From Streptomyces sp. GKU 895 (lineage in GTDB: Bacteria; Actinomycetota; Actinomycetes; Streptomycetales; Streptomycetaceae): a stretch of 64,000 nucleotides of DNA. The DNA lies in the NCBI GenBank assembly GCA_002027195.1, contig MWJO01000003.1, positions 111,224 through 175,223 of the forward strand. The letters run 5' to 3'. The notes beneath the pieces were generated by a model. That model was not told the DNA's origin and searched no databases. It saw nothing but the letters and a program-made list of their open reading frames with translations. Shown piece after piece: positions 54,661 through 61,866 of this stretch. How positions within the stretch are numbered: position 1 is the stretch's first letter; the number at the start of each line of letters is the position of its first letter. The position numbers and the translations under genes are program-made.

Positions 54661-56449
54661 TCACTCACGCAGGGCGAACCACAACTCCATGCGTACGTCG
54701 GGGTCGTCGAGGTCGGCGTCGAGCAGCGCCGCGCACTTGGCGACCCGCTGCCGCACGGTGTTGCGGTGCACGGCGAGCGCCACCGCCGTCCGGTCCCAAC
54801 TGCCGTGCAGGGACAGCCAGGTGCGCAGGGTGTCCACGAGGGCGGGGGAGTCCGCGAGCGGCGCGAGGAGCGTACGCGCATGGGCCTCGGCCTCGTCGGC
54901 CGGCACGAGAGCGGCGAGCCCGGGCCGCCCGCCGTGCCGGACGAGGGCGCTACGGGTGGCGCGGGCCCGGGCGAGGGCACGGGCGGCTTGGGTGTCGGCG
55001 AGCGGCCAGTCGCAGGGCTCCACGGCGGCGCTGACGCCGAGGGTCCAGCCGGGTGCGGGCCGCCGGCCCGCTCGGCGGGTGACACGTACGACGTCGCGGC
55101 GAGGTCGACGAGGGTGAACCCAGGCGCCGAGCGCGGAGGCCGCTACGGCGTCAGGGGTGGCGGAGGGCGTGGGCCGCGGCGGAGAGCCGAGGGGCGTGGG
55201 CTGCTGTGCCGCGGCCGTGCCTCGCGCCCGTGTCCAGGGCGGTGTCGGCCGCGGCCTGCCGTGCGGTCGGGGTGGTGGCCCTGGTTTCTCGTGCGGCCGA
55301 GGCGGCGTCGGCCGTGCCTCGCGCCCGCGTGTCCAGGGCGGTGTCGGCCGCGGCTCCCGCCCGTGGTCGAGGCGGCGTCGGCCGTGCCTCGCCCGTGTGT
55401 CCGGGGCGGTGTCGGCCGCGGCCCCGCCTGTGCGGTCGGGGTGGCCCGATCCTGCTCGTGCGGTCGGGGCGCGTCGGCCGCGGTTCCCGCCTGTGCGTCC
55501 GGGATCGCGTGCACCACCACCCACCGCCCCGTCCCCAGCAGCCCCGCCACCTCCTCCGGCCGCCCGCCCAGCAGCAGCCGTACCAGCGCCGAGGAGCGGG
55601 CCGCCCCCGAGCCGCTCTGGTGTTCGCCGGTGAGCAGCGAGAGCAGGACGGCGGCGACGGAGGCGATGGTGTGGTCACCGGGGTCACGGGCCGGAGCGGC
55701 CACCCCGAGCACGAAGCCCTGCCCGGCACCGAGGGCGTAGGCGGCGAGATGAACGCCGGCGGCGGTGTGGGTGGCGGAGGTGGGGGTGCCGGGGCCGGAG
55801 GGACGGACGACCCGGGCGAGGTCGGCGAGCTCGGCGAGCGGGTCCCCGGTGGTGTCCCGGACGGCACGCCCCGCCGCCGCGATCTCCGTCCCCTCCGGTC
55901 CGAACAGCACCGCCCGGCCCCCCACCCGCTGGGCCAGCTGCCGCAGGACCGACGGCACCGGGTCCGGGCGGGACGCGGCCGCGGCGAGGCTCTGCTGGGC
56001 CTCCGTCACGCGGCGGAGTTCGGCGAGGCGGGCCTGGGCCATCAGCTGCCAGACCGCGCGGGCCACACCCGAGAAGGTGGTCTGCGGCGGGACCTCGATC
56101 AGGGGGAGTTCGTATGCCTCACAGGCCGCCACCAGCGCGCGCGGGACCGTGTCGTGCACCGGCGCCACGCCGAAGCCCAGCGCCGCGCCGCCCGCCGCCA
56201 CGATCCGCGCGACGTAGTCGTCGAAGTACGCCCCCGACCCCGCCGCCTCCGGCACGTGCACGCCCGCCGTCAGCAGCAGCTCGCCGCCCAGCAGATACGG
56301 GTACGGGTCGGCCATCTCCGAGGTGTGCGCCCAGTGGATGACGGTGCCGGGGTCCTCGGGGCCCGCGATCTGCCGCAGCGCGAGGTCCTCGCGGGCCAGC
56401 AGTGCGGCCAGCGGGACCGGTGGGGTGGGTGGGACGCCGGGTCCGGCAT
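54661..56449 (-). CDS. PucR-family transcriptional regulator (two frame breaks; repeat-rich middle)
   Basis: A PucR/CdaR-type regulator of about 596 codons if repaired. The N-terminal PucR sensor domain (PLAALLAREDLALRQIAGPED, LLLTAGVHVPE) is followed by a GGDEF-like middle (RVGGRAVLFGPEGTE) and the C-terminal helix-turn-helix (WDRTAVALAVHRNTVRQRVAK). The likely start is ATG 56449 with AAGGA upstream. It reaches the conserved frame only if one base is restored at 56439-56441 (MPDPGVPPTPPVPLAALL). A second frame change occurs somewhere in 55143-55524, inside a GC-rich tandem repeat. It is divergent from the symporter-ureohydrolase-ThDP operon, which it probably controls. Confidence 0.75.
55214..55476. 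repeat. Intragenic GC-rich tandem repeat in the PucR gene
   Basis: Three units, starting at 55214, 55311 and 55381, each begin GCCGTGCCTCGC and share a GGCGGTGTCGGCCGCGGC core. Lengths are about 97, 70 and 96 bp. Two of the lengths are not multiples of three, so the repeat shifts the reading frame. Confidence 0.75.
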
Positions 56450-56640
56450 GGTGTGCGTTTCCTTCACTCCGAACGGCCTCAATGGATGAAACGTACACTT
56501 CGCAGCCGCTTTCCGGCCACCTAATGTCAGTCCCGACCGGCAGCCGCGGGTACGGGCGGATGTCCCCGCGAGCCCCTGCCGTCGTCCCCACCCCCCTCTG
56601 CACGACACGCCACCGGGATGCTCGCGAAGGAGGCCCCACC

Positions 56641-58098
56641 ATGGCCATCGACTACACAGTCATCGTCGTCTATCTGCTCGGCATGCTGGCCATGGGCTGG
56701 TGGGGCATGCGCCGCGCCAAGTCCAAGAGCGAGTTCCTCGTCGCCGGACGCCGGCTCGGACCCGCGATGTACTCCGGCACCATGGCCGCGATCGTCCTCG
56801 GCGGTGCCTCCACCATCGGCGGCGTCGGCCTCGGCTACCAGTACGGCCTCTCCGGCGCCTGGATGGTGTTCACCATCGGCCTCGGCCTGCTGGCCCTCTC
56901 CGTCTTCTTCTCGGCCCGCATCGCGCGCCTGAAGGTCTACACCGTCTCCGAGATGCTGGACCTCCGCTACGGCAGCCGGGCCGGAGTCATCTCCGGCGTG
57001 GTGATGTGGGCGTACACCCTCATGCTCGCGGTCACCTCGACCATCGCCTACGCCACGATCTTCGACGTCCTCTTCGACATGAACCGGACCGTCGCGATCG
57101 TCCTCGGCGGCTCGATCGTCGTCGCGTACTCGACGCTCGGCGGCATGTGGTCGATCACCCTCACCGACATGGTCCAGTTCGTGGTGAAGACGGTCGGCGT
57201 GCTGCTCCTGCTGCTCCCGATCGCCGTCGTCAAGGCGGGCGGCTTCAGCGAGATGAAGGACCAGCTGCCCACCTCGTACTTCGACCCGCTGGGCATCGGC
57301 GGCGAGACGATCTTCACGTACGTCCTGATCTATACGTTCGGCATGCTCATCGGCCAGGACATCTGGCAGCGCGTCTTCACCGCCCGCAGCGACCGGACGG
57401 CCAAGTGGGGCGGTACGGTCGCGGGCACCTACTGTCTCGCGTACGCCCTCGCCGGCGCCGTCATCGGCACGGCGGCCAAGGTCCTCTACCCCCAGCTCGG
57501 CAGCGCCGACGACGCCTTCGCCACCATCGTCAAGGACGAACTCCCGGTCGGCGTCAGAGGCTTGGTGCTGGCCGCCGCGCTCGCCGCCGTGATGTCGACG
57601 TCCTCCGGCGCGCTGATCGCCTGCGCGACCGTGGCCAACAACGACATCTGGTCGCGCCTGCGGGGCAAGGTCACCGGCGGCGAGCGCGACGAGGTGGCGG
57701 GCAACCGCGCCTTCATCCTCATCATGGGCGTCGGTGTCATCGGCACGGCCATCGCGCTCAACAACGTCGTCGAGGCGCTGACGGTGGCGTACAACCTGCT
57801 CGTCGGCGGTCTCCTCGTCCCGATCCTCGGCGGCCTGCTGTGGAAGCGCGGCACCGTCCACGGCGCGCTCGCCTCCGTGATCGTCGGCGGCCTCGCGGTC
57901 ATCGGCCTGATGGCGGGCTACGGCATCCTCGCCAACGAGCCCGTCTACTACGGCCTGCTGCTCTCCCTCGCCGCCTACGTGGCGGTGTCCCTGGCGACCC
58001 CCGCCACCGACGAAGCCGTCCTCACCGCCTGGCGCGAGCGGCTGGCCGGCCGGGGTGCTCCCGAACCTGTGTCCGAACCGGTCCCGGCTCCCCAGTAG
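56641..58098 (+). CDS. Sodium:solute symporter (SSS family)
   Basis: A 485-residue Na+-coupled importer with about 13 membrane segments, starting with an N-out segment at residues 5-21. Family features are the GWWGMRRAKSKSEFLVAGRRLGP loop, YSGTMAAIVLGGASTIGGVGLGYQYG, AYTLMLAVTSTIAY and a GQDIWQRVFTARSD loop near the centre. GAAGGAGG precedes ATG 56641. It is followed by a ureohydrolase (66 bp) and ThDP enzyme, and divergent from PucR, suggesting uptake of arginine, agmatine or a guanidino acid; members also carry proline, acetate or urea. Confidence 0.88.
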   Translation: MAIDYTVIVVYLLGMLAMGWWGMRRAKSKSEFLVAGRRLGPAMYSGTMAAIVLGGASTIGGVGLGYQYGLSGAWMVFTIGLGLLALSVFFSARIARLKVYTVSEMLDLRYGSRAGVISGVVMWAYTLMLAVTSTIAYATIFDVLFDMNRTVAIVLGGSIVVAYSTLGGMWSITLTDMVQFVVKTVGVLLLLLPIAVVKAGGFSEMKDQLPTSYFDPLGIGGETIFTYVLIYTFGMLIGQDIWQRVFTARSDRTAKWGGTVAGTYCLAYALAGAVIGTAAKVLYPQLGSADDAFATIVKDELPVGVRGLVLAAALAAVMSTSSGALIACATVANNDIWSRLRGKVTGGERDEVAGNRAFILIMGVGVIGTAIALNNVVEALTVAYNLLVGGLLVPILGGLLWKRGTVHGALASVIVGGLAVIGLMAGYGILANEPVYYGLLLSLAAYVAVSLATPATDEAVLTAWRERLAGRGAPEPVSEPVPAPQ

Positions 58099-58164
58099 AG
58101 TCGAGAACGCATTCCGTATATTCCGCACATACGCGATGAAGCGTAGGGAAGAAGGCAGTACCCC

Positions 58165-59136
58165 ATGAGCAGCAACGAGACGCCCCGCGGCCCCGTCGAC
58201 TCCTCCCGCATCCCGCGGTACGCCGGCCCCGCGACCTTCGCCCGGCTGCCCCGACTCGACGAGGTCGGCCGCGCCGACGTCGCCGTCGTGGGCGTGCCGT
58301 TCGACTCGGGCGTCTCGTACCGGCCGGGCGCCCGCTTCGGCGGCAACGCGATCCGCGAGGCGTCCCGGCTGCTGCGCCCCTACAACCCGGCGCAGGACGC
58401 GTCCCCGTTCGCCCTCGCGCAGGTCGCGGACGGCGGGGACATCGCCGTGAACCCGTTCAACATCAACGAGGCCGTCGAGACGATCGAGGCGGCGGCGGAC
58501 GAGTTGTTGGGGACGGGCGCCCGGCTGATGACCCTCGGCGGCGACCACACCATCGCGCTCCCCCTCCTCCGCTCGGTCGCCAAGAAGCACGGCCCGGTCG
58601 CCCTGCTCCACTTCGACGCCCACCTCGACACCTGGGACACCTACTTCGGCGCCGAGTACACGCACGGCACGCCGTTCCGGCGGGCGGTGGAGGAGGGCAT
58701 CCTCGACACGTCGGCGTTGTCCCACGTGGGTACGCGCGGCCCCCTGTACGGCAAGCAGGACCTCACCGACGACGAGAAGCTGGGCTTCGGCATCGTCACG
58801 TCGGCGGACGTCTACCGCCGCGGCGCCGACGAGGTCGCCGACCAGCTGCGCCAGCGCATCGGCGACCGCCCCCTCTACATCTCCATCGACATCGACTGCC
58901 TGGACCCGGCCCACGCCCCCGGCACCGGCACGCCCGAGGCGGGCGGCATGACGTCCAGGGAGCTCCTGGAGATCCTGCGCGGCCTGGCCTCCTGCAACCT
59001 GGTCTCGGCCGACGTCGTCGAGGTGGCCCCCGCGTACGATCACGCGGAGATCACGTCGGTGGCCGCGTCCCACACGGCGTACGAACTCACCACGATCATG
59101 TCCCGTCAGATCGCCCAGGAGAAGGCAGCGAAGTGA
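58165..59136 (+). CDS. speB: Ureohydrolase (agmatinase/guanidinobutyrase family)
   Basis: A 323-residue Mn2+-dependent ureohydrolase. Metal ligands appear in GGDHT (His), [10 protein letters not shown] (two Asp, one His) and [22 protein letters not shown] (two Asp). N-terminal [29 protein letters not shown] is typical. Family members split agmatine, guanidinobutyrate or related compounds to urea plus amine; sequence alone does not separate them. The symbol speB follows Streptomyces usage. The stop overlaps the start of the ThDP enzyme by 4 bp, implying coupling; guanidinobutyrate would fit that context. Confidence 0.85.
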   Translation: MSSNETPRGPVDSSRIPRYAGPATFARLPRLDEVGRADVAVVGVPFDSGVSYRPGARFGGNAIREASRLLRPYNPAQDASPFALAQVADGGDIAVNPFNINEAVETIEAAADELLGTGARLMTLGGDHTIALPLLRSVAKKHGPVALLHFDAHLDTWDTYFGAEYTHGTPFRRAVEEGILDTSALSHVGTRGPLYGKQDLTDDEKLGFGIVTSADVYRRGADEVADQLRQRIGDRPLYISIDIDCLDPAHAPGTGTPEAGGMTSRELLEILRGLASCNLVSADVVEVAPAYDHAEITSVAASHTAYELTTIMSRQIAQEKAAK

Positions 59137-60815
59137 CCCACGACCACGACCTGGTGCTCCGCCCCACGGAGGCCCAGACCGCCGCCGCCCTGAACCCGCC
59201 CGCCGGCCGGAACGGCGGGGACCTGGTCGTGGAGACGCTGGCCGCGCTCGGCACGACGACGGTCTTCGGCCTGCCGGGCCAGCACGCGCTCGGCATGTTC
59301 GACGCGCTGCGGCGCAGCGATCTGCGCTACGTGGGCCTGCGGGTGGAGAACAACGCGGGGTTCGCGGCGGACGCGTACGGCCGGATCACCGGCGAGGCGG
59401 CCCCGCTGCTGCTGTCGACGGGCCCCGGCGCGCTGACGTCGCTCGCGGCGCTCCAGGAGGCGGCGGCGGCCTCGGCCCCGGTCCTCGCGATCAGCAGCCA
59501 GATCCCTTCCGCGGGGCTGGGCGGCGGCCGCCACGGCTACCTCCACGAACTCCCGGACCAGTCCGCCTCCTTCCGGGGCGTGGTGAAGTCGGTCCACACC
59601 GTGCGCACCCAGTCCCAGATCCCGTCCGCGATCGAGGCGGCCTGGAAGTCGGCTCTGACGGCCCCGCACGGCCCGGTGTGGGTGGAGATCCCGCAGGACG
59701 TGCTGCTGGCCGAGACGTCGATCCCCGTGGTGACGGGCGGCGACGCGTTCCCCGAGGAACTGCCGCCGCGCGTCGAACTGACGGCGGTGGCGGCGGACCT
59801 GCTGTCCCGCGCCGAGCGCCCGGCGATCATCGCGGGCGGGGGAGTCGTGCGAGCGGACGCGTCCGGGAAACTGCGGCAGCTGGCCGAGGTGTTGCAGGCG
59901 CCCGTCGTCACGACCCCCGGCGGCAAGGGGGCGTTCCCCTGGAAGCACCCCCTGTCCTTGCAGTCCTGGATCGAGGACCGCCACACCACGGACTTCCTGG
60001 AGGACGCGGACGTACTCCTGGTGGTGGGCTCGGGGCTGGGTGAACTCTCCTCGAACTACCACACGTTCAAGCCGCGCGGCCGGGTGATCCAGATCGAGGC
60101 GGACCTCGGCAAACTGGAGTCCAACCACCCGGCGCTGGGCATCCACGCGGACGCGCGCCTCGCGTTGCAGGCGCTGCTGGAGACGGTGTCGCCGAGGGAG
60201 GACGCGCAGGCGCCGGAGCGGGTCCGGGAGGTGCTGGCGCGCGTCGCGGAGCGCATCGACGCGCAGGAACTCAACCTGGAACAGGAGCTGTTGGCGTCCG
60301 TCCGCCGGGCCCTGCCCGCCACCTCCCCGTCCTTCTGGGACATGACGATCCTCGCGTACTGGGCCTGGTCGGCGTTCGACGCGAAGGGCCCCAACCTCCT
60401 GCACTCGGCCCAGGGCGCCGGCGGCCTGGGCTACGGCTTCCCGGCGGCGCTGGGAGCGGCTGTGGCCGACCCCTCGCACCCGGTCCTGGCCGTCTCGGGA
60501 GACGGCGGCGCCCTGTACTCCATCGCCGAACTGGCGACGGCCCGCCAGTACGACCTGAACGTCACCTGGCTGATCGTCGACGACGGCGGCTACGGCATCC
60601 TCCGCGAGTACATGACCGACGCCTTCGGCCAGGCCACGGCGACGGAGCTGTCCCGCCCCGACTACGTGGCACTGGCCGAGTCCTTCGGCGTCCCAGGGGT
60701 GCGTACGACCCCTGAGACGCTGTCGGACGACCTGTCGAAGGCACTCGGCACACCGGGTCCCTCGGTGGTCGTCCTCCCGGCGGTGCTGCGGATGTTCGCA
60801 CCCACGCACCTGTAG
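59133..60815 (+). CDS. Thiamine-diphosphate-dependent decarboxylase/synthase (acetolactate synthase-like)
   Basis: A 560-residue ThDP enzyme. The N-terminal domain has the catalytic Glu in [20 protein letters not shown]. The central domain binds a nucleotide-like group ([18 protein letters not shown]). The C-terminal ThDP motif [20 protein letters not shown] ends in VDDGGYG, where Asp replaces the usual Asn pair. Length matches AruI (2-ketoarginine decarboxylase of the Pseudomonas arginine transaminase pathway), and pairing with a ureohydrolase fits that pathway, but true substrate is unknown. It is translation-coupled to the ureohydrolase gene. Confidence 0.8.
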   Translation: MTHDHDLVLRPTEAQTAAALNPPAGRNGGDLVVETLAALGTTTVFGLPGQHALGMFDALRRSDLRYVGLRVENNAGFAADAYGRITGEAAPLLLSTGPGALTSLAALQEAAAASAPVLAISSQIPSAGLGGGRHGYLHELPDQSASFRGVVKSVHTVRTQSQIPSAIEAAWKSALTAPHGPVWVEIPQDVLLAETSIPVVTGGDAFPEELPPRVELTAVAADLLSRAERPAIIAGGGVVRADASGKLRQLAEVLQAPVVTTPGGKGAFPWKHPLSLQSWIEDRHTTDFLEDADVLLVVGSGLGELSSNYHTFKPRGRVIQIEADLGKLESNHPALGIHADARLALQALLETVSPREDAQAPERVREVLARVAERIDAQELNLEQELLASVRRALPATSPSFWDMTILAYWAWSAFDAKGPNLLHSAQGAGGLGYGFPAALGAAVADPSHPVLAVSGDGGALYSIAELATARQYDLNVTWLIVDDGGYGILREYMTDAFGQATATELSRPDYVALAESFGVPGVRTTPETLSDDLSKALGTPGPSVVVLPAVLRMFAPTHL

Positions 60816-60828
60816 CCGGGCGGCGCTC

Positions 60829-61635
60829 CTACCAGATCGCCTCGACCCACTCCGGGTGGTCGATGAACGGGTTGCGGTTGTGCTGGTAGGTGTCGTAGAT
60901 GACCTGGTTGCGGCGCTCCTCGAAGGCGCTCGGCGGGTCCGCCTCGTTCCAGGCCTTGAGGACGGAGAGCTTGCCCATGTAGGGGTTGGAGCCGTTGCCG
61001 ACCTTCTCGTTGGGCTCCAGGTTCGCGAAGCCGTCGTCACCCTCGTAGCGCACGGCCATGTAGAGGATCATGCGGGCCACGTCGCCCCGGTCCGCGGCGC
61101 GCGGCGCGAAGGAGTCGGAGTCGACGGTGGAGCCGCCGCCGTTGGTGACGGCGCTGCCGCCGTTGTCGAAGTCCAGGTTGCCGCGGGTGCTGTTGACCGT
61201 GACGTCACAGGCGCGCAGGTGGTGCAGGTCGGTGCCGGGGCCGACCACCTCGCCGAAGTCGCCGTGCGACTTGGCCCAGGTGTGCTCACGGTTCCAGTCG
61301 CCGACGTCACCGCCGTTGAGGGACTTGCTGCGCGAGACGCCGCTGTACAGGAGCAGGACGTTGCTGGTGTTGTTCGGGTCCTGGTCGGTGACCTTGAGCG
61401 CGTCCCAGACCGCGGAGTACGAGATCTTCGAGACGTTGGCGCTGATGATCGTGTGCAGGGACGACTTCAGGCTCGTGCCCGTCTTGCCGATCGCGTTCTT
61501 GTAGTACGTCGAGTCGTACGCGGTGGTCGTGGCGGCGGCCGGGGTCGCGGTGAGCGCCGGGGCGCAGAGGCCGGCCATGACGGCGGCCGTTGCCAGTGCC
61601 ACCGACTTCCAGCGTCGTATGCGTGTCGCCAGCAT
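60829..61635 (-). CDS. Secreted endonuclease I family nuclease
   Basis: A 268-residue extracellular non-specific nuclease. A signal peptide spans residues 1-34 (SVALATAAVMAGLCAPALT, cleavage near AAA). The EndoI fold is shown by NREHTWAKSHGDFG (about residues 131-144), where the HTW region carries the catalytic metal-bound His, and by GTDLHHLRACDVTVNSTRGNLDFD. Downstream, ARMILYMAVRYEGDDGF and ERRNQVIYDTYQHNRNPFIDHPEWV are also family hallmarks. It would degrade extracellular DNA or RNA. ATG 61635 lacks a clear ribosome site; an upstream extension is poorly coding. It converges on the ThDP enzyme gene. Confidence 0.9.
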   Translation of the reverse strand: MLATRIRRWKSVALATAAVMAGLCAPALTATPAAATTTAYDSTYYKNAIGKTGTSLKSSLHTIISANVSKISYSAVWDALKVTDQDPNNTSNVLLLYSGVSRSKSLNGGDVGDWNREHTWAKSHGDFGEVVGPGTDLHHLRACDVTVNSTRGNLDFDNGGSAVTNGGGSTVDSDSFAPRAADRGDVARMILYMAVRYEGDDGFANLEPNEKVGNGSNPYMGKLSVLKAWNEADPPSAFEERRNQVIYDTYQHNRNPFIDHPEWVEAIW

Positions 61636-61776
61636 GAGGAGGGTCCCATCTACGCGGGTTGAATGGAGGCGGCAAGCGAGAGAGTGACATGGACATGCGG
61701 CTCTGTAAATGGAATCTGCGTGTCCATTGGGTGACCGGAAACGGCAAATCAGGCCTTGTCTACGCGAGTTGACATG

Positions 61777-61816
61777 CCTCAACGGCCCCCGACCGGATGG
61801 CCGGGGGCCGTTGAGG
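61777..61816. terminator. Hairpin terminator downstream of the glycosyltransferase
   Basis: CCTCAACGGCCCCCG pairs over 15 bp with CGGGGGCCGTTGAGG around a 10-nt loop, 50 bp beyond the glycosyltransferase stop. Confidence 0.8.
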
Positions 61817-61829
61817 CCGTACGTCGGTC

Positions 61830-61862
61830 GTGCGTCAGGCCGTGCGTCAGGCCGTGCGTCAG
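61830..61862. repeat. Short 12-bp tandem repeat
   Basis: GTGCGTCAGGCC is present twice in full and a third time as GTGCGTCAG, just after the glycosyltransferase stop. Confidence 0.7.
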
Positions 61863-61866
61863 ATCT

